The notes below the pieces were generated by a model, which did not search any database, had not been told where the DNA came from, and saw nothing but the letters and a program-made list of their open reading frames with translations. From the NCBI GenBank assembly GCA_018894105.1, contig CM032124.1, positions 8,355,501 through 8,419,500 on the forward strand: DNA of 64,000 bases. The letters run 5' to 3'. This document shows, one piece after another, positions 24,017 through 35,174 of the stretch (within the stretch, counting starts at the first letter, position 1; every line of letters begins with the position of its first letter). Both the position numbers and the translations under genes were made by a program. The stretch is from Jacaranda mimosifolia. Lineage: Eukaryota > Streptophyta > Magnoliopsida > Lamiales > Bignoniaceae.

Positions 24017-24344
24017 AATGCCCCCACTTCAAGACTTGGCGAAAGATATGTCAATCATCCACGAAAGAGGCAAGGCTTTAATTATTTGAGAAGCTTCCTT
24101 TTTCTGTCAATATGTTTGCAACAAGAACATTATTCATGCATTTCTTGAGCTATTGTGCCCAATCAAAGGATCAAGTCATAACATAATTCAAAGTAAATAT
24201 CCTTTTAAGGAGGACGCCATACACAGTTTATACTCATGTGGGCCAATAGTAATATACAGTTTAGGCTCGTGTGTCAAAGAGCATATTTAACTTGAATAAA
24301 TATTTTATACTCGTGTCAAGGAGTTCACTTGAATTTGATTGACA

Positions 24345-24845
24345 ATTTATACTCATGTCAAGGAGTTTACTTGAGTTTGACTTAATAGATAGTTTACACT
24401 CTTATCAAGGAGTACATGGGGAGAGTTTGAATATTTAGATAGTTTATGCTCGTACCTAGGAGCCTTATTGAAAGTTTAAGCTCATATCAAGGAGCACATA
24501 AGGAGACTTTGAATATTTAGATAGTTTATGCTCATATCTAGGAGACTTATTGATAGTTTAAGCTCTTATCAAGAAGCATATAGGGAGATTTTGAATATTT
24601 AGATAGTTTATGCTTGTATATAGGAGCCTTATTGATGGTTTAAGCTATTATCAAGGAGCATATAGGGAGACTTTGAATATTTAGATAGTTTATGCTCATA
24701 TCTAGGAGCCCTAGCGATGGTTTAAGCTCTTATCAAGGAGCATATAGGGAGACTTTGAATATTTAGATAATTTATACTCGTATCTAGGAGCACATGGGAA
24801 AATTTTAATTTAGAAATTTCATATAGTTTATGCTCGTATCTAGGA
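24345..24845. repeat. Tandem array in element F, 82-bp unit, about 5 to 6 copies
   Basis: GAATATTTAGATAGTTTATGC recurs at about 24428, 24511, 24593, 24675 and 24757 in steps of 82-83 bases. Each unit also contains TTTAAGCTCTTATCAAGGAG. Looser copies of the TTTATACTCGTGTC words extend left to about 24220. Confidence 0.92.
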
Positions 24846-25160
24846 GCATTTGAAATTTGAAGACTTTGAGCTTTGGACTTGAAGAGTTGGAGATTTGAGA
24901 CTTTGATTTGGAAACTTGAAGACTTGACTCTTGAATTTGGACATCTGAAGACTTGAGTCTTGAATTTGAAGGCTTGAAGACTCGAGTCATGGATTCAGAG
25001 ATTTGCAAAGTTGAATTTTGAATTTGAAGGCTTCGAAACTTGAGCCTTGACTTGAATACTTGAGACATGATCTTGAATTTGAAAACTTGGAGACTTGAGT
25101 CTTTGATTTGGAGACTTAAAAATTTGAGTCTTGGACTTGGAGACTTAGAGACTTGTTTTA
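24846..25160. repeat. Degenerate short repeats, GAGACTTGAGTCTTGAATTT type
   Basis: About 315 bases built from drifting units of roughly 20-28 bases around GACTTGA and CTTGAATTTG. A 164-codon open frame on the minus strand across this region is a repeat artefact (Ser/Lys/Leu cycling). Confidence 0.75.
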
Positions 25161-25240
25161 GATAGTTTATGCTCTTATTTGGGAGCACTATTGACAGTTT
25201 AGGCTCATATTGAAGAGCACTTGGAATTTGGAGATGAAAA

Positions 25241-26420
25241 TTAATTGCCCCTAACATCTTCATCATCATCGGCATCACTTGAGTTTTCTTGTTCATCAAA
25301 ATTCATACTCATTTCAATGTTTTGTGCAAGAGTTGCCAAATCTTCAAAAGTTTTTGGTTTAATTCCTTGAAGCATGTAGCAAAGACTCCAATGCATTCCT
25401 TGGATACACATCTCAATTGTTGAAACCTCTGACAATTGATCTTTGCAATTAAGGCTCAAATTTCTCTAGCGATTGATGTATTCAATAACTGGCTCTTCTT
25501 TCCACTAGCTCTTCTTTGGTGAGTTCAATCATGCTGACTGTTCTTCGAGTACTATAGAAACAATTAAGGAACTTTTGTTCCAGTTGCCCCCAACTATGGA
25601 TGGAGTCTACCTCAAAGTTAGTATACCAATCAAAAGCATCGTCCTTTAATGATCGAACAAATTACTTGACTAAATAATCTCCATATGTCCTAGCATTATT
25701 GCAAGTCTCAATCAAATGAGCCACATGCTGCTTTGGGTTGCCCTTGCCATTGAATTGTTGAAACTTTGGGGGTTGATAACCAATTGGCATCTTCAAGTTG
25801 TCAATTCTTTAAGTATATGGCTTGGTGTAAGTCATAGATGACTTAGAACTTCCATCAAGCTTGTCTTTGATAGTCCCCATGATAAACTCCTTCAATGGGT
25901 TAATGGGAACTAGTCCATCAGTGGAAACTTGTAGTTTTTTTGTTGCGGTATCTTCATTTTTGTCTAGTTGTCTCCTTGTAGATATTTCGCCTTTGTCCTA
26001 AGTCTCAATTTCTTTCTCCACCATGCAACTTGCATCAAGATTGTCCACTTTACTCATCAATTTGGAGATTTGAAAGTCTCGGTCTTGGACATGCTTCATG
26101 AGTCCTTCAACAGCTTTCGTCAAATTTGCAATTTGTCCCTCCAAGGTTGTAGCACTTGTCACCATCGTCGTCGCCATGTTCAAGGAATTTGATGTTGAAT
26201 GGGGAATGGATGATGAGGGTTCTTTCTTTGAGTCTCCACCATCTTTATTTATATGAATAAAATACGGCAACACCTTTTCCACTGCAATTGAAGGAGCCAC
26301 CTTCGAAGATGATTGAAACTTATTGGACATACTTTTTGTGATGATATCAACACTTTTTGCTCCAGAGCTTGAGGAATTTGAGGTAATAATTTTCAATGCA
26401 GCAGTCTTGTTGGCGGCCAT
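25241..26420 (-). pseudogene. gag: gag of element F, broken
   Basis: Starts at ATG 26420 (MAANKTAALKI), shortly inside the 5' LTR. The N-terminal part carries a heptad-like stretch TLEGQIANLTKAVEGLMKHV (about residues 97-116), a likely coiled coil, and reaches a stop at 25998. Downstream the capsid signature of Retrotrans_gag is legible in pieces: FQQFNGKGNPKQHVAHLIETC, then LKDDAFDWYTNF and WGQLEQKFLNCFYSTRR. After a frameshift it continues as LSLNCKDQLSEVSTIEMCIQ and ends at 25241. At least three stops or shifts separate these pieces, so no capsid can be made. No zinc knuckle or protease follows. Confidence 0.85.
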
Positions 26421-26495
26421 TTGATATTTCAATCTTGATGAAAGAAAGAGATTAGAGGTAGAGATCGTCTCACTGGGCATGCCAAAATTTGTAAT

Positions 26496-27338
26496 TGTAA
26501 ATTTTCTTTGTCTGCAAAATAAAATTACAAGACAAGAAAATTTGTACAAATAAAATAAAATTCAAACTTGTCAATTGTGGATTCAATCTCTAATCTATTC
26601 CTCTAATTCTTTCCTTCCAAATATAATCTTGAATTTAATGAACTCCGTGAAAAATGCCTTAAACGCCATGGATCTCCTTAAATTCGATTTGAGGAAAATA
26701 ACGCCAATTCAAGGGCTTTGCACCTTAATCTCAAATCAAACGCCAAAAATATATGAATTCCACGAAGAACACTTTGAATATCGTCGATCTCCTTAAATAA
26801 AAAAAATGCTAATTCGGGAGCTTCGCACCTTAATCTCGAATCAAATGCCAAAAATATGTGAATTCCACGAAGAACGCCTTGAACGTTGTGGATCTCCTTG
26901 AATTTGCTTGAGAGAATTGCTAGACTCCTTCAAAGTTTCTCTCATTTACTCGAATTTGTATCGTGTGTTGAATGAGCTTTGGTTATCCCCTTTATAGAGA
27001 TACTTGATGGAAGACTTCCAGATTGACTTGAACTTCTTTAATAATTATCTATTTGATAAGATAATATCAAATATCAAGAGATAATATCATATATTAATAG
27101 ATAATATAAATATTTTCGATTTGATAGGTCCAAAAGCGAAGACATTTCTTCTTTAACACTTGTCAATATTTAATTTGAACATAAGATAAATACTAGAATA
27201 TTAATTAAAATTAATTATTTATCTTTTGAAATTAAATTTAGTAAATTCCAAAATATAAATAGAAAATTTTAAATTAATAACTAGCATATTATTTTACACG
27301 CGTCACTTCTCAATTAGCCAAAAATTGATATGTCTACA
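26496..27338 (-). repeat. 5' LTR of element F
   Basis: 843 bp, paired with 23175-24016. On minus it ends GAAAATTTACA just before the primer-site-like sequence at about 26470-26490. Confidence 0.92.
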
Positions 27339-27591
27339 GTGGCCATGGCATATGCAAGCTTCTTGAAAGTAACATAAATTTCATGAAATAGAGGCTAAAC
27401 GATATGTTGCTGGATCATTACTATCTGATCCTGAACATCTGAAGTCAGGCAGATAAAGTGACTCAAAAAGGTAAAAGAATAAGCAATCTGAGAATCCGAT
27501 AATTAATCATCTGCATAAATTTGTCTTCAGTGGAGTAGGACAATTTGATATTAACCAAGTCCCAAGTCTACATTTTCAAGAACATCCATAC

Positions 27592-28196
27592 TGCTGGACA
27601 CTAACAGTGGTGACACCGACAACCATAGAAATTGCACTTCCCAACACTGAAAGCACAAGGGCAAGCAGCTAACAAGTACTGTGAGCAAAGGGCTGTCCCT
27701 TACAATAACTTATGGATCTTGAAACAAACATCCCTCAAGTACAAAAACTCCAAGGAAATATTATAACAACTCTCTAGAAAAGCTGAAAGGATCATTATGG
27801 AGTTCAACACAGAAGTGAAAGATTCCCTTGTGGAAAACTAAATCCTCTAAATTGGCCAGTTAAAGTTATAGCCGCTAATTCAATGTACAGAATCTGTCAA
27901 ACTATTTTGCTGTCCTGCCAAGGGGAAAATAAGCTGACGGATGAAGGATTGTTCAAACGATTATCTGTCATGATTGCATTTCTCCTACTTGGTGAAACGG
28001 GACAAGTTCTTGAACTTCTCCAGCAGCACAAATGGCATCTTTGCGTGATGATAAAGCAGCATATATTGACGAGTGGCGTGCTTCCTTTCAGCAAGATAAA
28101 AACAATCCATCGGCCACCACTTCAACTTCAAGTCATGAAATATTGACTACTTCAGTGTCTAGTGAACAACATTTGGCCATAAGTATGGATAGCTGA
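27592..28196 (+). pseudogene. Fragment 1 of a eudicot multi-pass membrane protein family, function unknown
   Basis: Homologous to the C-terminal third of the minus-strand copy at 34660-43501. It shows VVTPTTIEIALPN, AERIIMEFNTEV, then NSMYRICQTILLSCQGENK (about 27882-27935), ERLS-like and LLGE...LELLQQHK. In another frame the end reads DDKAAYIDEWRASF and stops at 28196. The pieces lie in different frames with several stops, so this is a decayed partial copy lacking the N-terminal membrane domain. Element F ends 250 bp upstream and may have removed the rest. The family is known to me as large, clustered, uncharacterised genes in grape and poplar, which is recollection and not shown here. Confidence 0.72.
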
Positions 28197-29244
28197 GCCC
28201 ATTCGCCTTTGCACTCTTTATCATAATTGTGTTCATTCTTCTCTGATAATAGGCAACATTGTTATTAAGATTTGAAAGAAAAACCTCAGGCTGACCAAAT
28301 TTAAGAAAGAAGGCTGTTTTCTTTCTCTTTTCTTCATTTTTCTTGTTTTCTTGGTTTATGCACGCATGAGAATAACGACACCACACCACAAAACAACCAG
28401 GAAATTTAATCAGAGAAATATTTTTATTAAATTCTCATAAATTATGTGAGGACAGAAAACTCAATATACAATTTGGAATTCAACCCAGAACGGATTATTA
28501 TCCAACAAGCCACAGCTCCATAAATCTTTCTATCTCCCATCCAGGAAAGAAACTGATATTTCATTCAGGGAAAACTGAACCGCATCGTTTCTCACAACAA
28601 ATGCTGGTTTCTTGGGCGTTGGCAAAGACATCACTTCATTCTTCAGCATGGAAATAACATCTTCAATAAGAGGACGGTCAATAGCTCCATTTTCCACGCA
28701 TAAAAGGCCAACCTGAATGCATCTTGTTACTTGATCTTTTAAGCAAGAACTATTTAGTGCGGGATCCATGAGCTCTAGTTCAGCAGATTCCTTATGCAGC
28801 TTCCAAGCCTGCAAAGGATTCTTCTTCTTTAAACTGGAAATCCAAAAGTGTAAAGAGAGAAAGAATTGGCAAATGCATGATAGCTCACAAATTCTACCAG
28901 GCTAAGAGGCCCATCAAGATGTTGAAAACTATTGTTTCTCCTACCACTCACAATCTCAAGTATTAGAACTCCAAAACTATAGATATCAGATTTGACTGAG
29001 AACACACCTTGCGTTGCATGCTCGGGAGCCATGTATCCACTGTTAAATTATCAACAAAGCTCAAATCCACTAATGCCACCAGCTAGCATAATCAAAACTC
29101 GGCAATGTATAAATTTTTATGCAATTCAAATACTTACTATGTACCAGCACGCTTACAAGTATTTGCTTCTGCCACATCTCGCTTAAATATTTTTGCCATA
29201 CCAAAGTCAGAAATTTTTGGGTTCATATTCTCATCAAGTAATAT

Positions 29245-29247
29245 CTT
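29245..29247 (-). other. Catalytic-loop Asn to Lys change in the kinase
   Basis: The loop reads [12 protein letters not shown] where active kinases have HRDLKxxN. The codon is AAG on the minus strand. The Asn coordinates Mg in protein kinases, so catalytic activity would be lost or very weak even without the nonsense codon. Confidence 0.85.
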
Positions 29248-29548
29248 GCTGGCTTTTAGATCTCTATGAACTATCATTACTCGCGAGTACTTGTGAAGGT
29301 AAAGCAATCCTTGAGCAACCCCCTCAATTATGTTGAAACGTTGTTCCCAATTCAACTGCTCCCTCTTTTCTGGATCTGCCAAATTACAGTTTTTGCATTG
29401 TCAGAAGAAATTTCTAAAACTTCATTCATTCTCATTGTGTATTCCGTTCATCCATCATGCATCACTTACCAAAAAGATGGAAATCCAGACTTTTGTTGGG
29501 CATGTAATCATAGATTATCATTTTCTCATTTTTATGAATGCAGAAACC

Positions 29549-29551
29549 TCA
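29549..29551 (-). other. In-frame TGA in the kinase domain
   Basis: Exon 4 reads LQHRNLVRL, then TGA, then GFC. In the family this position is normally Leu (LVRLLGFC). It truncates the kinase before the HRD loop. Confidence 0.85.
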
Positions 29552-31595
29552 TAGCCTCACCAGATTTCTATGTTGGAGTTTAGATATGAGCATTAGTTCA
29601 GTTTTGAACTCTAACAATCCTTGTTCTGATCTTCTGGAGAGTAGCTTTATTGCTACTTCATGTCCGTCGGGCATTTTGCCCTGAAAACGATGCAAGAAAT
29701 TTGTCTAATTAGCATTAATGATTTGAAATGGGACAGTATAACATATGGGATTTTCATTCAACTTGCTAAGGATTTTACTTTCCAAATTCACCTTATAAAC
29801 GGGGCCAAAAGCACCCTCTCCCAGTTTGTTATTCATAGAAAAGCAGTTGGTTGAGGTCAAAATAGATCCATAATTAAAAGTTTTAAGATGTGGGCCTCTA
29901 CCCTCATCATTTTCAAATTCAAATTCTTCTGTATATCCGTCGAGTTTCATCAGCTCCTGCAGTTCCTGCATTTCATCATTCTTCTTCCTTTTCCCTATCA
30001 GATTATCCCACAAGAGAAAGTATAATCATCTGGATCTCGAATATCATGGAAAACCAGTTTGTTCAAATAAAAATAAGAGAATCTTTTTTATATCTTCTCA
30101 CAAGGAAAAAAGATAAACCCAATAATAATGAAAGCAAAACTACCACAATTGCAACTGAGCTGATGATCCACTTCCACATTGCACCTGTCAATGTTCATTC
30201 GCCAATAGAGAATGTCATATACTATGAAGTTTAAACGAACCAATAAAAATAGTAACCTAGTAGACAAAAAAACTCTATCTTGTAGTTGCAATATGGTTAT
30301 ACATAAAGTTTTCAATTGTTCAGATAAATTGAAATCCAAATTCTCTCTCCGTGGGGGATCTGAAACAAGAACATATCTTGTTGACCTGACACGATAATCT
30401 TGCCGAAACTCTACATTTTTCCCTCTCCAATATGAGCACCCAATTTCCTCCCCCACAAATCCGATGCATTTGCAGTCATTCCAGCAGGCAGCCCTGCAAT
30501 CACTATGTCTAAGGTTTGAGCTATTGTCATAGATGCAATCTACTGGGAAGTCAAAGTTCCCTACATCTTTGGAGAACATCTGATAGTTGTTTCTACACTT
30601 AGGTATCTCCCACAATTCACAACCTAAATTATATCCTTTGCTTCTGCAACCATAACACCTATCAGCATGTGCAACATAATCAATCCCACCATTGAAATCA
30701 TCGTACTCATAGACACTCCCCTCATAGTCCAGCCTCCAACCAGAAATTTTCCTTTCAACTTCAGGTCTTATAATTGGAACTTGGAAGAGGGAGTAACTGA
30801 AGTAGTCTTCATCTTGATTAGTAACATTCATAAAATTGTAGTTGAATCTTCCAGGTTCTGGTTTTGTAACTATATAATCAAACGCGTGCAACTTCAAGTT
30901 ATTACCTTCATAGTAAAGCTTCAAATCCCCACTAGTCCAAATAACCATCCCACGTCGTCTAACTACAAGTCTTCGCCTAATTGCGTCCCACTGGAGAGTG
31001 AAAGCACCAGAAGCTGGATTGTTCCAAGAAAACCATGATGTAAGGGTCCAATTCCTTCCAGTCTTGTGGTTGATGCCTAACTTCATCCCAGGAAGAAGAA
31101 CATCAGTAGGATAATCAAAGCTTTGCCACAAGACTTTATCCCCTGGTGATCCATCTGACTCCATCTCTTTCACTACCAAATTTCCAGAATCCAGCAATGT
31201 AGCCGTTACATTCATTCTACTTTCAGCTGCATATAGCTCGATGGAATCAGCTCCTTCGCGTGAGATTAGCACTTCACCTGCACTGGTTATTGTGAGAATA
31301 CCTGAGCCCTTGTAAATAGGCATGTTTCTGTTTGCAAGCCATACTGGATACGACGAAATATTGGTGTACCATATTGCTAAGTAACTATTGTGGCTGTTTT
31401 CAGGGGTATAGAATCCAAATGTGAAAATTCTTTTAGCAGAAAACAGGTATGATGATGAATTCAGATTTTCTCCTGGTTTGAGTGTGTCATAAGACGAAAC
31501 TAAGGGAGAAAGGATGTGGAAAATCAGAAGGGAAATAACTGTGAGAAAAGATTTCTCCATTCTGATCTTTGAACTATGATATGAATGTTGTGCAA

Positions 31596-31606
31596 ATTAT
31601 ATATCA
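31596..31606 (-). promoter_or_regulatory. Possible TATA box of the receptor kinase gene
   Basis: On the minus strand GATATATAATTT lies about 36-46 bases before the ATG at 31560. It is the nearest TATA-like motif in a suitable place, but AT-rich context makes chance occurrence likely. Confidence 0.35.
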
Positions 31607-31689
31607 CGTCGTTCCATGTTTACTTGGTCCATCTTTTCCTTCCTGGAAATTTACATTTTGTCATGTTCCAAAGGACTTGTATGACTTCA

Positions 31690-32040
31690 TTTTAAACAAT
31701 GGTTATTGACTTTGAATTCCTACACAATGCCATACTTTTATTTGCTTATAAAATCTCACTAGACATATCTGTGGCTGTATTTTCTTGATTTCTTTTTCAA
31801 CTTTCTTCCCCTGCAGTTTTGCCAATAGACATCAATATCATAACAGTCAGTATAAAACCTCACGGGGAGAGGGTTCTTCTTGCCTTTATATGCAACTTCA
31901 AGATGTTACAAATGGATCGGTTCGGATTGAATCAGCCAAAGCCCGTGTAGGCCCACGCATTATAAAGGCCTGTTATGATTAAGCCCATGCTAAAACAAGC
32001 CGGTTGTGGACTAAATAATTTTTAAATTACTCAAGCAGGA
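31690..32040 (+). repeat. Duplicated non-coding block, copy 1 (pairs with 45425-45720)
   Basis: Collinear similarity to 45425-45720 includes TTATTGACTTTGAATTC / TTATTAACTTTGAACTC, CTGTGGCTG, AACTTTCTTCCCC, GACATCAATATCATAAC, GGCCCACGCATTATAA-like and AAGCCCATGCTAAAA. This copy lies just upstream of the receptor kinase. Confidence 0.8.
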
Positions 32041-33224
32041 TAGTTGATCCAATCAATGGCCGATCCTAAATCTTTTATTTAAAATATATATTCTCATCAA
32101 AACACAGTTCTAATAACTCAAAGTTAGTCTAGTGATGTTTTACATAGTTTTTCCTAAATTTTTTGTGTTTTCTAAGTTTCTTTTGTTGATTGTTCTTTCA
32201 ATGTGCTCACTTTCATTCATTACTGATTTGCATTTACCAAACATGTCCACTTACAATGACATCCGATTACAAATGATCATCTTTTGCAATGTCTTTTGGT
32301 GTTATACTAGTGAAAACTTAATAGGTTCAAGTCAATGATAATGCAAGAAATAATTATGTCAAACCAAGTAGAGCAAATTCTCTTAGTAGATAGGTCATAC
32401 ATGGACCCAAAGATGATTATTTCACTTGTTATGATTTTTGTTGTAAATATAGGCATAAGAAGGGATGAATATAGGCCAAAAAAGGTTTTGATATTTTGAA
32501 ACTTTTGAAATGATATTTAACCATACTATTTCATCTTATTCTAACATTTTTTTTCTCTTCCTCCCTCTTGTTTCCTTTCTTTTTAACCATATATTTCATC
32601 TTATTTCTAAATATGTTTTTCATTGATTTATCAAATTCAATTATGTTGAGCATGTCTTGAAATTCAAATTAAAAATATTAAAAAATGATGAAACAAAAAT
32701 GCCGAGATTAGAAGGAAATAATACAGAAACGATGGCCACACAGGCATATAAGTGGCGCAGCAGGGGCACCCGATGCACGGGCACACAAGTCAGCATTCCG
32801 CCCCGCGCCTCGGCGCGGGTGCTACTAGCCTTGCGGCCAGTTTTTCAGCTTGTGGGCGCCCGGCGCAACTTTTGGAGGCCAGGGCGTGCGGTGGAGGCCC
32901 TAAGGGTCGATTTTCAATCCAACTACATATTTAAGATTTTTTTTTTTTCTTTTTTTATTTTATGACCCTATTCAAAATATTTTTGGGTTATGTTTTAGAT
33001 TTTTTCTCTGACAGAGGTTAATGCAAGAGAATTGGTATTATAACGAGATTTATGGAATTTGAATTTGTACTTGATATTTAATTTGAAATTAATAAAATTT
33101 ATTTTTTTATCTGGTGGAATAGACACGTTATCAAACTATATTAAATCTTGTGTTCTTTAATTGAATTTTTTTATTGGTATTTTTTAATTATTATTATTAT
33201 TTAATGTTTTTGGGTCACAATAAA
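32041..33224. other. Intergenic sequence, including a GC-rich island at 32750-32910
   Basis: Mostly AT-rich with no supported gene. Within it, 32750-32910 is strongly GC-rich (CCCCGCGCCTCGGCGCGGG, containing a short inverted repeat GCGCC/GGCGC). An open frame covers it at 32657-32965, but composition alone does not make a convincing protein, and no family was recognised. Confidence 0.5.
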
Positions 33225-34072
33225 CTGGGTTTCGTCTGTGGTGACATTTACAACCATAGCAGTTTCACTTCCAAATTTGCAAATCACAAGGCTAAGCAGT
33301 TTATGAATAGGGTGAGCGAAAGCCTTTCCCTTGCAAAGCTTCTGAATAAAACACTGGGCACAAATGGACAACTTTTGAGCATCAGAAATGCTGCAGATGT
33401 TGCTTGGGGCAGAGTAGCTTTTTAAGGGAAATGGCAAGACATTGATCTCGGAAGGACATCTCTTAAATGCAAAAACTACAAGAGTATATTACAAGAGCTC
33501 CAGCAAAGCTGAAAGAATCATTATGACGTTCAAGACAGAAGTGACAGATTCCATTATGGATAATCCTCTTAATTAGCCAGCTGAAGTGGTAGATGCCAAT
33601 TCAATGTACCGAATTAGTACCTACATAGGAGAGAATGAGCAAACGGATGAGGGATTGGTCGAGCAAGTATCTTTCATGGTGGCTAATATTTTGGCGACTG
33701 GTTTTACCAATTTACGCATGTTGTAACTGCTATGTGTCATCGGAATGCTATAGAAAAATGGGAGAAGAATGTGCGAAAAGCATTTCTCCCTCTTGGTAAA
33801 CAGAACATGTTCTTGAGCTTCTCCAGCAATATGAATGGCCATTTCCAGACCACGATAAAGCGGCATATATCGAAGAGTGGCGTGTATTATTTCAGCTTCA
33901 AGACAATGAAAGTTCAATGGGCTCTGCTTCAGCTTCAAGCAATGAAGCTGTGGAAAGTCCGGTGTCCGACGGAGAGCAAATAACTGTTACATTTGGAAAA
34001 ATTGAATCTATTCAGACAAATATATTAATGCATGTGTGTTTTCCAGATGGTAAAGTTATGTTTTCTAAATAG
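33225..34072 (+). pseudogene. Fragment 2 of the multi-pass membrane protein family
   Basis: Parallel to fragment 1 and to the C-terminal part of the minus-strand copy. It reads VVTFTTIAVSLPN, then in another frame LSLAKLLNKTLGTNGQLLSI and RNAADVAWG (33315-33410), then AERIIMTFKTEVTDSIMDN, NSMYRISTYIGENEQTDEG, and at the end LELLQQYEWPFPDHDKAAYI...SASASSNEAVESPV to a stop at 34070-34072. At least four frame changes or stops are needed, so it is a pseudogene. The first two thirds, with the membrane segments, are absent. It keeps a longer tail than fragment 1. Confidence 0.75.
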
Positions 34073-34659
34073 TCGAAAGAGTGAGTCAAAATTTGCAGAA
34101 GTTTCTGTTGTATAGTAGGAAGATGTATGGATAGATAGATGTCATAGAGTGTGTTCTCCTCTCTACTTCTTCTTCAGAAATTTTTCTTCCTCTTCAAGAT
34201 ATTATACTCCTTTTATTTAACTTACACACAACGAGGTGGTATCAAAGCTGCAATAAATGATGGAAACTAATGGAACTTTTTCATTTTGAGTACAACCTAT
34301 TTTAAACTCATTTAAACTCATATAGAGTCCAATTTATTTTAAGCTCAACCCACTTGAATAAAATCAAATGCAACCCAATCCACTCATTTGCCGCTTTTAC
34401 CTTAACTATGGTAAGTAGAATGCCAAAATCAGTTAAAATAAAGGGTAGGTACATAATTTAGAAAATGAAAACCTATTACACCTTTGAGTAAAATGCTTGT
34501 ACCTAACCATTAGAATAATCCCCACCATCAAATGCATATAGTTTCCAATCCAATTATTCGACAACCTTGGATACTTTCTAGCATAATACAACTGACTATT
34601 TGAAGTTCAATTTAGTTAAATGCTAACTATTCATGGCGTAACAAGAATTCTCTCCAAGC
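34073..34659. other. Intergenic sequence between convergent membrane-protein copies
   Basis: No ORF or repeat of note. It separates the plus-strand fragment 2 from the 3' end of the minus-strand copy, so the two copies converge. Confidence 0.6.
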
Positions 34660-35174
34660 TCAACATTCCACAAAACCATCTTCTGGTTTCCACGCATTCT
34701 TGCAATTAGCCCTCCAGTTCGATTGACACGTGCTCTCCATTGTCTGTGAAATTGCCGTATTGTTGCTTGATACTGAAATAGAGGCAACTGGATTTTCATT
34801 GTGCTGCTCCATGAAAGCCCTCCACCTTTCAATATTAGCGGCTTCGCCGGATCCAAACTTGGAAGCTGATGCTGCTAAAGAAATTCAAGAATTTCTTCAC
34901 TCTCACCAAGAAGAGCAGCTGCTTGACGGATACTTTTCTTACGTTCCTTGATGGCATTTCTGTGACACTTCAAGTTTATGATATGCACTAAACTGGTGAG
35001 GCAAGTAGCCAGTATGTCCGAGATCATGACAGATAATCTCTCAAACAGCTGCTCATCATCTTTCTAGGCTAGCAGGATAGTTCGACTTAATCCGTACATT
35101 GAATTAGCAGCTATAACTTTCACAGGCCAATTCAAAGTATTCTACATCACAAAATCTCTCCTCTCCGTCTTGAA

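Larger units (their letters stand above)
23175..27338 (-). mobile_element. Ty3/Gypsy gag-only element F (minus strand)
   Basis: Two LTRs of 842 and 843 bp (23175-24016 and 26496-27338) match closely and, on the minus strand, run TGTA(A/G)ACATATC...GAAAATTTACA. Read on minus, the order is 5' LTR, a primer-site-like TTTGGCATGCCCAGTGAGAC, gag, tandem arrays, a polypurine tract at about 24017-24030 (CTTGAAGTGGGGGCATT), then 3' LTR. Protease, reverse transcriptase and integrase are absent, so it is non-autonomous. The 5-bp flanks (ATAAG and GTGGC) do not match, which suggests recombination or deletion after insertion. Confidence 0.88.
28530..31560 (-). pseudogene. G-type lectin S-receptor-like serine/threonine kinase, probable pseudogene
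   Basis: Transmembrane receptor kinase of the S-domain class (CES101/At1g67520-like by overall order). Exon 1 starts at ATG 31560: signal peptide (residues 1-23), bulb-lectin domain with WLANRNMPI and LLDSGNLVV, S-locus glycoprotein region (WTSGDLKLYYEG), and PAN domain (DCRAACWNDCKCIGFV). Exon 2 from 30184 encodes the membrane helix WIISSVAIVVVLLSLLLG. Kinase exons are about 30000-29792 (LGEGAFGPVYK), 29680-29470 ([13 protein letters not shown]), 29375-29138 ([18 protein letters not shown]), 29039-28889 ([11 protein letters not shown]) and 28808-28530. Splice sites of the last four introns fit GT-AG with matching phase. The junction of exons 2 and 3 is unresolved because stops intervene. A TGA at 29549-29551 breaks the kinase domain, and the catalytic-loop Asn is Lys (29245-29247). 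Expression, if any, would give a receptor without kinase. Confidence 0.9.

Noticed and set aside
24805..25299. 164-codon minus-strand open frame
   Set aside because: Covers the degenerate GACTTGA/CTTGAATTT repeats. Residue cycling follows the repeats, and only its far end touches true gag.
30088..30360. C-terminal 90 codons of the long open frame of kinase exon 1
   Set aside because: Read-through into intron. The real membrane helix lies in another frame in exon 2 starting at 30184.
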